In this document: piece by piece, positions 12,641 through 23,952 of the stretch
How the letters are laid out: every line of letters begins with the position of its first letter
How positions within the stretch are numbered: the stretch's first letter is position 1
The notes under the pieces: generated by a model
The model's input: the letters and a program-made list of their open reading frames with translations, nothing else
Told to the model about the DNA's origin: nothing
Databases searched by the model: none
Translations under genes and position numbers: made by a program
Assembly (NCBI RefSeq): GCF_027943255.1
Contig: NC_072894.1
Span: 55,183,601 to 55,247,600, forward strand
Direction of reading: 5' to 3'
From: Anastrepha obliqua
Taxonomy: Eukaryota > Arthropoda > Insecta > Diptera > Tephritidae
DNA: 64,000 nt

Positions 12641-13725
12641 TCACCACAACAGCGCTACCTGCAACATTTTCGAGAAAGTCAACGTAGTCAGCCCAAAACC
12701 CCACTAAACAGTGAATGCATTGACTTAGATTAGATTGTATTTGTGGGGGATCGGATAGGTCCAAGCACTCAGTCAGGAGGACTATTGTACTACACCCGGA
12801 TAGATTACAGTGGAAGGAGTAGAGAGACACAATAGATATTAAATGAATGGTAGCACTGAAAAATTGGTTTGCGATCGCGTAAGGCACCCGATTGTCCGAC
12901 GGTACAGTTTGCTGCTGCGACAACTGGTGGCATATCTGGCAGTGGTCAGTGTTTTCTTCGTTTCTTCCGTTTAGCTTGAGGCTGTACGCCGCCTTCAGAG
13001 CTTCCTTTCGAATTTGAATATCTAGAGTATGCAAGCTCAGGATGGCATTAATGACTTCGCCAGATGTCTTCATAGCACCTGAGATACCAAGGCGTAGGGG
13101 TTTTACTTGGGAATTAACCATAGTAGCTTTCAACCAAACTACATAGGCGTATGAAATAATGGTCCTAGTTAAGGGTGAAGTACAACCAGTGTACTATCAT
13201 CAGTATTAGACCCCATGTCTTGCCAAAGGTTCTCATACCCTGTCAGAAGACTTTTAGTACTCGAGAGACCTTCTACTCGACGTGCGTCTTCCAGGTCATC
13301 TTGCTATGTAGGATTACCCCTAAGTTTTTGACCTCAGAAGACAGTTGCAGTATTACTCCTTTCAATGTGGGTGCTCCTTTCGATGTGGATAGGCCAGTAA
13401 GTCTTCCATATTACGTTTCCAAGTGAAAAGTACCAAGGTAATTTTATAGGATTCTTCGAAAGGAAATGCACTTCGCGCCAATGCTAAATCTTGTTTAGAG
13501 CTACTTGCATTTTATTGCATATATAGTGACCACCCTGATTAGTACGCACACATCACCCGCATAAGCATGGATGTGTCCAATTATAGTGAATCATGAATAG
13601 TTTTTTCTTGAATATGTGCAATAATCAGCACCCTAAATTTCATATACCAATTGGATCACTTTTGCGCGTTATTCAACTGAGTATTGCTACATGACTAAGT
13701 TTACCAAAGTCAGTATTGTCAATTA
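12641..13725 (-). pseudogene. LINE reverse transcriptase C-terminal remnant (left copy)
   Basis: On the minus strand the region around 13,560 reads HAYAGDVCVLI, the reverse transcriptase active-site loop with the first Asp of YADD replaced by Gly. Thumb-like text follows (LSSEVKNLGVILHSKMTWKT near 13,340), then RLGISGAMKTSGEVINAIL and RKEALKAAYSLKLNGRN in the open frame 12,627-13,133. Stops and frame shifts interrupt the middle. The order and motifs are those of ORF2 of a non-LTR retrotransposon. The right arm has a more deleted version (45,565-46,165) that shares the Gly replacement, so the copy was dead or dying before duplication. Confidence 0.75.
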
Positions 13726-14005
13726 AAAGGGCATTATTTCACCTCTCATCCAGTTGAAGATCATTTTAATATAGTAAACGTAGTCGTAAATATTCCACTG
13801 AAAAAACTGCACAACCTAAAATTTATTCGAAAATTCTATGAAAATAATTCTTTCCCAACGAAAGATGTATTAGAAATTGTACCGTTATTTCTTAGCTGTA
13901 CTTCAAAAAATATTTAGTTATAAATTAAATAAGCTTGTGGCAGTTCGTGTGAAAAAACTCGAGCTTGGATGGAAATGTCTTCTACAAAGAAACAAAGTGC
14001 ATACT
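13726..14005. other. Unassigned left-arm sequence
   Basis: Not clearly alignable with the right arm (45,440-45,560). No gene or known repeat seen. Confidence 0.5.
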
Positions 14006-16612
14006 AGGGCGGGTCGATTTAAAAATCGCTCATTGCTCTGTGAAAATCGTGTTCCAGGGATCAAAATAAGAAACTTTGCCGAAGGAACCATACCTCTAAA
14101 ACGAATTCTGATGTCCACCAATTTCAAAAAATCACCATTAGTCCAGTCAAAAGAGACAAAAAAAATAGCCAACTAAGTAATTTTAGGAGTATGCGAGTTT
14201 ATGGTTTTATTATGTAAAACCCATCACTGTGAACTTAAATTTGAGTTTTCGGGGTCGGGGGTTGTGTCCCGCGGCCGCCATCTTGGAAATAAGGGTGCAA
14301 CTGGTTTTTTGCGTTTATCTCGTGAATTCCGAAAGTTACGAACATTTTGTACAATACTTTTTTATAGATAATAATATTATCTACAACTTTCATTCAAAAC
14401 TTTTTATTGTAAAATTAATCATAAAGAAGTTATAAACAAAATTACGCGAAAAATTAAGGGATGAATTTTTTTCAAGCGTAATAACTTTTTTTTATTGATT
14501 TTATGGAAAATATACATCAGAGCTTTTTTATAGAGCATTCTTTTGTGAACATTTTTGTCTATAAGTTTTTTTCGCTATCTTCATTTAATCTTATGATTTT
14601 GAGCTGCTAAGCGGAGCAACCAATACATAAGCGAAGCCTATAAGCGTATACGAATATCATATACATTGCATTTATCTACTTGGATTTTGCATATAGGAAA
14701 TGTCCGCTGGCATGAAAAAAGGGAAGCATTCTTTGAATTGTGTCTAGATGTAAAGACCAATGTCCGGACCGTTAAGCTTCAATAAAATTTTTCATCAACG
14801 TCACCATTTTTAAGTATTGGATCCAAAGTTTTGCTGTTGGGCCTTTGGTTTCGAGCGCGTCCAGGGCACCTTCAAATTTATCAGCAACACTTCTCAAAGT
14901 CTCAGACTCAGCGGATTGTTCTATCAATATTACAAATTATATCTTCCATGATGTCTCTGTCGTTATCACTGAAATCAATGGTATCCATTATTTTCTTAGC
15001 CAATGAAAGGTATGCTAAGCTGTGGCCTCTTACAGCTCTTGCATATGCGTGACCTGACATGATATTTTGAACACAGTTCTCCGCATAGATGAATTTCAAA
15101 GCGTTTTCAAGCCCACTGCCAGACATAATATATCCTATGGAGCCAAGAAATGACATAAGTAAATGAAAACCTCCTAATCGCAAAACAACTTTAGATAAAT
15201 CAGTATTTGTATCAGCAGAAGCTACGATGTCACGAGCTTTCCAATACAAAGGTTGGTCAAATATTACGATACAGGTACTCTGATTAGTTGTTTTACATTT
15301 ATCTATGGCACAAAGAAGGGCTGTTAAAATTGTATCATAGGAAGTTGGTGGAGCATTGATAAATGGAAGATATAGAATACGACTTTTTCATAGCTTTTAC
15401 CAGCAGTAGCTTCAATCATAAAACCATTCCAGCCGCCAACACCTAGAGTACCAGACCATTTGCATATAGCCATATAAAATCACAAGGCGTTGGGACTATT
15501 TTATCTGTCAATGTTTGTATTTCTTCAATATCGGCTATTTTGATTAAAGATAATCCAGATAAGTTTGGTTTATGATGTGATTTAATTTGTATTGCGCCAA
15601 TATTACCTTTCACTGAGGCTGATACTGTCTTTTTTAAGCGCTGCAGACTCTACCTCTTAGGTGGTGCGGAAAGGAGTATCAATAATTTATATAAAATATA
15701 AATATAATTGCGTACAAAATTAACAATACAATAATAACAATAATAACATCACTAAGAAAAGTAATATAGATAAATGCAATGTATATGATATTCGTATACG
15801 CTTATAGGCTTCGCTTATGTATTGGTTGCTCCGCTTAGCAGCTCAAAATCATAAGATTAAATGAAGATAGCGAAAAAAACTTATAGACAAAAATGTTCAC
15901 AAAAGAATGCTCTATAAAAAAGCTCTGATGTATATTTTCCATAAAATCAATAAAAAAAAGTTATTACGCTTGAAAAAAATTCATCCCTTAATTTTTCGCG
16001 TAATTTTGTTTATAACTTCTTTATGATTAATTTTACAATAAAAAGTTTTGAATGAAAGTTGTAGATAATATTATTATCTATAAAAAAGTATTGTACAAAA
16101 TGTTCGTAACTTTCGGAATTCACGAAATAAACGCAAAAAACCAGTTGCACCCTTATATCCAAGATGGCGGCCGCGGGACACAACTCCCGACCCAGAAAAC
16201 TCAAACTTAAGTTCACAGTGATGGGCTTTACATAATAAAGCCATAAACTCGCATACTCCTAAAATTACTAAGTTAAATCTTCTTTTGACTGGACTACATT
16301 TTTGGCCTTTACATGAAAAAATCAGCTAAATGGCTATGTTTCTTCTTTATTTTTATTTATTTATTTATAATAATATTTATTATTTATTTATAATAATATC
16401 TATTTTTTCTCTTAAGAAATTTATTTAGTCAGAACATATGTAAATGAAAAAATTAATTTAAGTGAGTTATAGAAAAGAAACTAAAAAGTTCGACCCAAAT
16501 TGGGGGACATCAGAATTCGTTTTAGAGGTATGGTTCCCTCGGCAAAGTTTCTTATTTTGATCCCTAGAATACGATTTTCACAGAGCAATGAGCGATTTTT
16601 TTGTGGGTTGAT
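14006..16612. mobile_element. Foldback-like DNA transposon with 0.67-0.85 kb inverted repeats
   Basis: Inverted repeats 14,006-14,679 and 15,767-16,612 match closely; for example the strings around GCTGCTAAGCGGAGCAACC occur at both inner ends in opposite orientation. The right repeat has about 200 extra T-rich bases (16,320-16,500). The unique centre of about 1.1 kb holds a damaged protein gene on the minus strand. The right arm lacks this element (compare 45,440-45,560), so it arrived after the duplication or was deleted there. Long TIRs around a short gene recall foldback or Mutator-like elements. The superfamily is not established, and flanking duplications could not be read because the surrounding arm DNA is diverged. 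Confidence 0.8.
14908..15450 (-). pseudogene. Conserved uncharacterised protein inside foldback-like element
   Basis: The frame 14,908-15,249 (113 residues) reads YWKARDIVASADTN, then VVLRLGGFHLLMSFLGSIGY and SGHAYARAVRGHSLAYLSLA. Upstream, in shifted frames, FINAPPTSYDTILTALLCAI and STCIVIFDQPLYWKA are readable. I recall this GGFH..MSFLG family from many invertebrate predicted proteins, but with no assigned function. Its place between long inverted repeats suggests a transposon-borne gene. Frame breaks near 15,380-15,450 and the missing N-terminus make it a pseudogene. It could be part of a transposase or captured cargo. Confidence 0.6.
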
Positions 16613-17329
16613 CAAGTAAAGTTGATCGTAAATTAGTCAATAAAAAAAGTAAAAGCAGTCAGTACTTGTTAAATATATGTACAAATATAGACTATGCGCG
16701 CCCTTTCCCAGTATTTCTTCAAGTGTATCTTCCTTCCTAGGAGTTAACCCAAGGTTGTAGACAATAAATGGGCCCCAAAATATTGCTGCAAGCTTCCAAA
16801 CATTGAATCACCTGCTAGAGTAAACGGTATTACCAAGACCAAAACCCAAGAAATGTTTAGACGATGAACCTATCATAAGCGAGCTTATATCTAGAAAATC
16901 GGATTTAGCTGATTATGCCGATGTGTACAGCAAAAAATGCCAACCTGTTTTAAGAATTTCATTAGATGTGGCCATAAGAGTGACAAAATAATATTTTTGC
17001 CCGTACAAACGTCTAGTTTATGTGTGTCATATGGGACAGAAGCGTGAAATAAAATCCAGAAGAGTAAATATTATGTTTCAACCACACCTTTAAGAGATTG
17101 AATAAATGTTTACATTTCACTAATAATAGTAATAATTAATAAATGTTTATATTTCAATATTGTTTAAATTTAATTTAAAAAGTATGTACCCCTAGCGGCA
17201 TTTTGATGCATCTTCGTCAACTCATTCTGTGGTATTTTGTTACTACGACGGGCTTTGCGCCTCTACGTACGTCTTTATTAACTTATTTTCATTGATATTT
17301 TTTTATTATTTTTTCTTTCCTTGTTCACT
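16613..17329. other. Left-arm sequence, short shared block
   Basis: 16,690-16,886 mirrors 45,331-45,440. The rest (16,890-17,330) has no mirrored partner and no recognisable gene. Confidence 0.5.
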
Positions 17330-17690
17330 CCTCTCGGGAGCATAGGGCCTCGACAAGACTCATTATTGCATTGGTTTTGTTAATCTATTTTTATTTCTCT
17401 GTGTAGGTGATTAGTCTGCCGCTACCAGTCCTAAGTAGTGGGAATGCCCACCGGTCGTTGCTTACGCCTTCTTACTGCTAGGAGCGCCATCTGTGTTTCA
17501 CATTTTTCTGGAAGAAGGATCGCACAGATGGTTGAGGCGCCACTGATGCAATGCCATTGATTTTGATTGTTTTAGCAGTCACAATGCAAATAATGCGCTG
17601 ACTATTGTGAGGGAGTAAGGATGGAAAGGATAAGTTTCTGGGGTTGAGGAATGCATTTTTTTTTGTTTTTTTTTTTAGAAACAGGGAAAG
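17330..17690 (-). mobile_element. SINE body fragment, head missing
   Basis: Direct-repeat relative of 21,165-21,662: both contain CTGCCGCTACCAGTCCTAA, CTTCTTACTGCTA(A/G)GAGCGC and GAAGGATCGCACAGATGGTT. This copy lacks about 55 bp in the middle and ends before the tRNA-like head. Orientation is inferred from the fuller copy. Confidence 0.65.
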
Positions 17691-17699
17691 TAGGTCAAT

Positions 17700-19627
17700 T
17701 TGGAAAAGTGCGAGGACCGTGCTTTTTTATTACTGTTACTTTCTTTTTACTTCATTAACAAAACGAATTTTTTTTAAATAATGTAATCATTTATTAATTA
17801 GTTCTTCTTCTTATTTATTAGTTAGCAAACATACAAAGGGCCAAACTATGCATTTAAGTCATATCGCTGGCAAAAATGTATCCAATTTGTCGTTTTTTTC
17901 TTATTAGTCTGAAGCCTTTTTGTTTGACCGCTATAAAAAAATGTACTTTACAAAATTTCTTTCGCGCTAGAAACGCACATATTTTTATGTACATACAACC
18001 ATATATTAATTACATACAAACTCGTATGTATTAAAAATGTATAAGGGGAAGGCAAAAGCTCAAACACGACTGAATTTGAATTAATTAAGTTAACTTATTT
18101 GCATATGTAACGCGTACATAAATAAATAAATTGTATTATTAATTTTAGTAATCAAAAATGAGTTGCTACAGTCAAGGGCAATTGCCAAATTTTGTAAGCA
18201 GTTTATTATTTTTACAAACTACTTTAGTGTAATTATTATATTATAATATTATATATAGTGCATACATACATACAAATATGCATAAACAGATATGAAATGT
18301 GTTGTAACACTTCGCATTAGTATGTTTTAGATATTCTTATATGGTAAATGTGCTCTAGCGAAGAACTTGTCCAAGAAAAAGTTCCTTAGGCCAAAAATAA
18401 CTTAAAGCAAACTACACAAAGCACACCGCAAAGTACTTTACCTTACTTAAATTAGCTACAACTTGGTTATTGCAGTCTATTACAACAAAGCCAAACTGCT
18501 TTATAAAACTAAAAACTATTTACAGAACTATGTTAACACTTATGTAACACATACATATGTACTTCTAGTCGTAAAATATGTAGCTTAATTACTAATAAAA
18601 TTTACACTAAAAACTGTACCTTCTCAATTAGCTAAAAAATTGAACCCGTCGAAAAAGAAAGAATTTTGAACTCACATAAACTTTGACGTTTTTCTAATTG
18701 TCAAATAAAATCCACATTCACGTGTACATGCAAAATAAAACATAAAATATGTTATCTGTCACTTTTACAACATTCCATAAAACGTTTAAGCTTTTTTTAA
18801 GTAAACTACATACAACAAACAATTTCATTTAAAGATTGAATGAATCGTCTTGAGGCGTAAATTTAAACACGTGCAAGTGATAAGTAAATCGGCGTGGGTT
18901 ATTGTAACAAAGAATAAGAGGAATTAATTAACATACAAATTACTACATTCATATAAACAAATTTGTGTCAACTCTTTTAAAGTACGGAATAATATTTGAG
19001 TGTTTAATAAATGTGGACAAATATTTAAAGTGGTGCGTTTTAATTCTATCAACATATTAATTTTTTTTTTTATTTGCAATGGTATTATAATCTTTACGAA
19101 CAAGATCAACAATTGAAAAAATATAAAATACGGATTAATATAGCCCTATTTTATTTTGAATATGCAGAGCATGCCCACCCTGCATTATTGAGAAAATTTC
19201 TGTTCATTCGATGCTACTTTTTTCCTTTTCCCTGCAACACGGCAGCTCTTTGTAGTTTTGTAATCGATTGTTCAAGAGCATTGTCGCACAATCGCCAACA
19301 TTCGTATTGGCTTTTCCAACAAGAATCTAAAAAGAAAGTTTGTATATATAGATGGGTGTGACTTCAAATGATGTATTAGGCAAAGTACACACGCTCCAAC
19401 CATTATGTCAACATGGGCATATTGGATAAACGCTTGTATCATATAAGTATGATTGTACAACGGTTGCATGAAAATTAAAATGTTTTAAATAATTTTTGGT
19501 GGGCGGAATAGCGGTTGCACAATGAGTTGGAACGTGTATAAGCAGATTGTACAACCCACTTTAGATTTTACATTTTTCTTTTTAGTTATTTCCACAGAAA
19601 AACAAATTTAAAAAAAATATTAGTCCA
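17700..19627. other. Left-arm sequence with empty MITE site
   Basis: Mirrors 42,535-44,465 and 40,510-40,895. TA at 18,434-18,435 is the unoccupied target of the right-arm MITE (43,474-43,827). Short open frames (for example 19,074-19,361) have no known domain. No host gene seen. Confidence 0.6.
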
Positions 19628-20902
19628 ATAACCGCGTACCCGGATACCCTTTTCCATCTTAGAGATAGTACAATACAAACACTGCTTGATAACAATTTTT
19701 TTCTGCTCAGATCCTCGTTATTTGGTCAATTCTACATCGATCTATGCTTTTAACTTTTTTTTATGAAAATAGCATTTGATTTCTGGGGGTCAATAACCAG
19801 GGTACCCGGGTACACACTTGATTCCAGTGTATTGTTCGTGCTGTAATTGTAATAAAATCAATATTGAAAGTGTAAAATTGGAGAAAGGGTATCTAGAATT
19901 ACTACATACAAATAATTATTATTGATAAAAAAACTTTATGAAAAATATTTATTGAACATTAAAACATTCAAGACATTTACAAATAGATTTTGAATGCTCG
20001 TCACAAACAGGCTTATTATAATACATTCTGAGCATGATTTTCCTGTTTTCCTTCTCTTTCTAAATTCACGTTTATAACATATGTATGTAGCACGACCCTA
20101 CAACAATTTTTCGTCCGGAATTATCTAGTGCTTGTGGTTGATGTTGACTGGTCGATGCAACAGTCGGAGGTGCCACATGTTGTCCAATGACACTTTCAAT
20201 TGCATTTCTCTGTAGGCGTCAAATCTTTTCACACATACTGTTTTTTTTTCAGAATTTGCTTCATTATACTTCTGGTACTCCATGTTTGCTTTCCTGTTAG
20301 TGTGTCGTATAATGATATCAACCATTTCATTCGTGACAATCAATTTGAAAGTGGCCAAATACGCCAGTGGCCAGTAACGCGGCCAAATACGCTGGCCTCT
20401 CTACAGCAGTCAACCTAATAATGAAATACATAACAGATCATTTTTTTTACTTTCATCAAGGTCGTAAATTTATACCGAAATACTAATTTTATATAAGTTT
20501 ACCTTGCGAATTCTTGCTCAGATGGTTCTTCCATTTTCTTCTCAATTCGGTTTTTTTTAATCACACTGAAATCGTCTACACTTCTCAACTACTCAGCGAA
20601 TACTAAATGAAATAGACGCCAAAGACGTGGTCACATCACAACCCAGGTACCTTATGACGTCAGTTCTTGACGTCATAGGGTTCGGGTAGTCGCACATCTG
20701 CCTACCATTTGTAGGGGAGCGTGCGACTACCTGAAAAAAAGAATAGACCTGGGAAAATGCAAAGAAAAAATATCTAAAAAATACTGTACTTGTTCAAACA
20801 GCTACAGATCTTTCAATTATACATATATTAACAATAAAAAAAAACCGTGAGTACCACTAAATACGCATTTATATAAGGTGGATACCCGGGTACCCCGGTT
20901 AT
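19628..20902 (-). mobile_element. piggyBac-like element, internally deleted
   Basis: Ends are inverted: ATAACCGCGTACCCGG at the left, and the complement of GTACCCCGGTTAT at the right, with a subterminal copy ATAACCAGGGTACCCGGG near 19,793. The interior keeps only both ends of a transposase gene on the minus strand. The right arm lacks it. A clean TTAA duplication is not visible, so the exact borders and the family call rest on the protein fragments. Confidence 0.6.
19965..20358 (-). pseudogene. piggyBac-like transposase, N- and C-terminal fragments joined
   Basis: The frame 20,125-20,358 contains KLIVTNEMVDIIIRHTNRKA, which resembles the start of the piggyBac transposase core (a phrase ending in ETNRYA in relatives). 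Close downstream, another frame reads KPVCDEHSKSICKCLECFN just before a stop, resembling the Cys-rich C-terminal zinc-binding tail. The DDE catalytic domain between them is absent, so the product cannot be a transposase. The family assignment is by motif reading only. Confidence 0.5.
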
Positions 20903-21164
20903 AGAACAATGTCGAAAAAGTTGGTTATAGACAAAGGTGTTAAATAGAGAAATTAAAGAAAAAAATTAAAAAGAGAAATTTAAAAAAATATATATTTATA
21001 TTATATAAAAATCTTAAAAAAGAAATTTATATTAACAAAATATGTATATAATTTTTTTTTTAATTTCAAAAAGTAGAAAAAAATTTTTAAAAATTAAAAA
21101 AAAAAAACATTTTTTAATATAAAAGAATTAAAAAAATTGAAAAAAAATGTTAAGTATTAAAAAG
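20903..21164. other. A-rich low-complexity DNA
   Basis: Homopolymer-rich A/T sequence between two left-arm-only insertions, matching nothing coding. Confidence 0.6.
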
Positions 21165-21662
21165 AAAAGACAGAGGCCCTCTACAAGACTGAGTCTTGCC
21201 TTAGTTTCGTTAATCTATTTTGATTTCTGACAGAGTAGGTGATTAGCCTGCCGCTACCAGTCCTAAATAGTAGGAATGGCCACCTGTCGTGGCTTGGGAG
21301 CAACGCCTTCTTACTGCTAAGAGCGCCATCTGTGTTTCACTTTTTTCTGGCAGAAGGATCGCACAGATGGTTGAGGACTTCCCCAAATTTGGTGTGTCTG
21401 TGCTATTATCGCGGTTGCCCGCTTCCTCCTGCTGGCGCCACTGATGCATTGTGTAACTGTGTGTTTTTTTTATTTTAGCAGCCACAATGCAAATATGTAA
21501 TGCGCTGACCATTGTGCGGGAGTAAGGATGGGACGGATAAGTTTTTGGGGTTGAAGAATTCGATGTTTTTTTTAGGAAGAGGAAAAGTAGATAAGTAAAT
21601 TTGGATCGAACCCACAACCTCTGGGATGACAGGCTAGTGCACTTAGACTACTGAGACCACCT
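21165..21662 (-). mobile_element. tRNA-derived SINE
   Basis: Read on the minus strand from 21,662, the head begins GGTGGTCTCAGTAGTCTAAG and contains GTGGGTTCGATCC. These resemble the A box and B box of a polymerase III promoter derived from a tRNA. The body of about 430 bp is repeated at 17,330-17,690. Open frames crossing it are not genes. No right-arm copy exists at the mirrored place. Confidence 0.65.
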
Positions 21663-21679
21663 CAAAACAAAACAAATTA

Positions 21680-22000
21680 TTTTTTTTTTTATTAAACAAA
21701 ATTTTTAAATATAATATATAAAATAAGAATAAAATTAAAATTAAAAATTAAATAAACAACACAACCGTATTATTATTGAACATTTCACTTGATTTATGCA
21801 TTTTGCGAAATGTTCAACACCACGAATATGAGAATAATAAAGTTGGACAACGCGTCACTTCAGCATCACACAAAAATAAATCTATGATAATCCGCACATA
21901 ATTTCATCACATTTCCACCGACTTATGGTCATGCCAGTCTACTATTGCGACAAACTCAGTACACCTGAGAGCAGAGGACTGATTACATCATCCCGACGGT
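21680..22000. other. Left-arm sequence, no gene
   Basis: Mirrors about 39,960-40,330, AT-rich with no gene. Confidence 0.55.
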
Positions 22001-22980
22001 AATATTTAATAAGCATTTTAGCACTCTCTTGCCATCTCAGGAGGAATGGAATAAGGGATTCTCACTACACAACTTCGGCACTACAGTCTATACAGATGGC
22101 TCTAAACCGGATTGTGGTGTTGGAGCAGGTATATATTTTCATAGACGACTCAAAATTGAAATATCAGTCCGTCTTCCTAATGCTTGCAGTGTTTTCCAGG
22201 TGGAAGTACTGGCAATTGTGGAAGTTTGTAGGTTACTAATCGCAGATTTATCTTTTAAAGGCAATATCGCAATTCTTTCGGATGCCAAACTTATGCAACA
22301 GAGTAGGAATAGCCTTACCACATTAAGTGTAAATCATAACGTTAGCTTAATCTGGGTTCCAGGACAACGGACCATCGAAAGTAACGAAAAAGCAGATGAA
22401 CTGGGAGTAGAGGTATCTGCCATGAATAAAATTTTTGGAGAATCGATATTCACACCACTGGGTGCAATCAAGAACGCAATTTCCTCAAAGTACTTTCGAA
22501 TTGCGGATTGTAGATGAAGAGACTAAACAATACGCAAAATTAGCAGCAGGGTTGGGCATTTTGCACTACCACTAAATTGCACTACCACTATTTTTTTAGT
22601 GGTAGTAAAACAAGGGTTTCATTATCACTAAATACGCTTATTGCACTAATTATTTAGTGCACTATGCCCAACCCTGATTAGCAGGCAACGTTAAGGCCCA
22701 TCTACCCTTTCAAACAAACGCCAACATCGATAAACATGAAAAGAGGGGACGCCTGGAGACTCACGGCAGTCCTAACTGGCTTTTCGTCTATTTCGATTTC
22801 CCATTTCCTCTGTGAACTCCCTGCCTTATGGAAGGAGAGAATGTCAACGCTGCGAAAACTACTATTCGAGAGGTAACGAACAGCTGTCTCGCTTAGACGT
22901 CAACAACCTAAGGTTCTTAAACCGCACGACTGAATATAGTCATGCTGTAAATTGTCATTAAACAAGTTGGTAGCGAGGAT
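22000..22980 (+). pseudogene. LINE remnant with RNase H domain and C-terminal zinc region
   Basis: The open frame 22,029-22,517 (162 residues) is an RNase H-like domain. TVYTDGSKPDCGVGAGIYF carries the first catalytic Asp, VFQVEVLAIVE the Glu, AILSDAKLM the second Asp, and NEKADELG the last acidic residue. WVPGQRTIESNEKADE matches the usual WVPGH..I.GNE.AD, with His changed to Gln. After the embedded MITE, about 22,750-22,880 reads HFLCELPALWKER, like the tail of LINE ORF2. RNase H domains of this type occur in I-like non-LTR elements. The right-arm copy (39,150-39,960, minus strand) is more deleted, so the insertion predates the palindrome. Confidence 0.8.
22547..22676. mobile_element. hAT-type MITE with perfect 8-bp target duplication
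   Basis: 130 bp bounded by CAGGGTTGGGCA and TGCCCAACCCTG and flanked on both sides by ATTAGCAG (22,539-22,546 and 22,677-22,684). The interior is made of repeated GCACTA(A/C)CACTA words. It lies inside the LINE remnant. A truncated mirror copy is at about 39,305-39,350. Confidence 0.9.
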
Positions 22981-23044
22981 GTGACAACAAAATGGTACGG
23001 AAGCGCTAGTTGTATTCTGGATGAATCACCACTTTAACCAACCA

Positions 23045-23105
23045 ACCATCTACCGACAGTCGGTTCTACGTTGTCAGAACGATCCGGATTTATATACGGC
23101 TAACT
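23045..23105 (-). repeat. Short dispersed repeat (left copy)
   Basis: Contains GTCGGTTCTACGTTGTCAGA and GATCCGGATTTATATACGG. The same family is at 38,716-38,856 and, in opposite orientation, 40,555-40,697. It is probably a SINE or a LINE 3' end. Confidence 0.6.
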
Positions 23106-23322
23106 ACTGTCACTTTAATAGCAAAGATTTATGGGAGCAAAGGTAAAGTTGTTGTAGCAGTTCATGAAGCCTTGCCGGTATGGTGTAATCACTGGCCGTC
23201 ATCTCATCTAACGGTAGGCTCATAAAATTTCGCCTAAAAATCATTTCAAAAACTATTTGGATAGGAAGGAGATGCTTAGAACAGGTCGTAGCAGTGCAGC
23301 AAAAACAACAAGAGCAATGCAT
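23106..23322 (-). pseudogene. Fragment of LINE ORF2 C-terminus
   Basis: The minus-strand frame includes FMSLPLDEMTASDYTIP and then HELLQQL encoded by a CAACAA-like tail. It resembles the LDELDEDD terminus and CAA-rich end of the LINE at 23,953-27,619, so it is an old 3' scrap of a related element. The right-arm partner reads MNLPLEELDNDDYQKP near 39,150-39,200. Confidence 0.5.
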
Positions 23323-23615
23323 TTCGCGTTTGTTTTTGATGCGACACGCTTAAACCCTTGGGTTTATTTAACGTCTGAGACGCGTCATGCACTTGTTTGC
23401 CCTAGGAGCGGATGACGTTTTTTATTTTGATTAATTTATTTTTGTGTTGCAATTCTAATTACCTGCAGTCACTACATACATATGTCACTAATATTTTAGA
23501 AATAAATGAATTCTTACGTAAAATGTACTACTCCAAGCAACAAAATTTTTTTCTCGGTTCCACATGCAAATATTTTCTGAAAAAAATCTGTACTCAAGGG
23601 GTTAAATTAAAAAAA

Positions 23616-23775
23616 AAATTGCGTCGATCTGCCTTTGAAATAAACAGAATAGCCGAAGCGACAACACACAAAAAGGTTTCAGGACACTTTAGTTGCTGTA
23701 GAGAGCATTTGAAAAAAAAAAAAACACAGAAGCACGCAAACACGACGGCTGTACTTTTTGCAGCTGCAATATTTG
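23616..23775 (+). pseudogene. Exon-like ORF with consensus splice donor (left copy), unknown
   Basis: Reads RRSAFEINRIAEATTHKKV and then SGHFSCCREHLKKKKTQKH, open through 23,775, where ATTTG is followed by GTAAGT. The mirrored frame at 38,014-38,199 (minus strand) keeps the same donor and differs in a few residues plus the Lys run length. This looks like an exon of a gene or older transposon. No protein family recognised. Confidence 0.4.
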
Positions 23776-23952
23776 GTAAGTTTGGTAGTTAGTAATATAA
23801 GTTGCACAGCAAGTGGGAGTGACTGATATTAGAAATACTTATGTCAAACGGCACTCTATTTTGACTAGGATTAACTGGCAGACCAGAATGAGGCTATGGT
23901 AAAAGTCTAAATATGCTCTAATCTGCCCACAATATGTAGCTGTGTTTGTGGT

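Noticed and set aside
13877..14172. ORFs at the start of the foldback-like element on both strands
   Set aside because: They lie in a terminal inverted repeat and its flank, and are not conserved with the other repeat copy as a protein.
21239..21617. ORFs of 79 and 124 codons in opposite strands
   Set aside because: Contained in a tRNA-derived SINE whose relative at 17,330-17,690 does not keep the frames.
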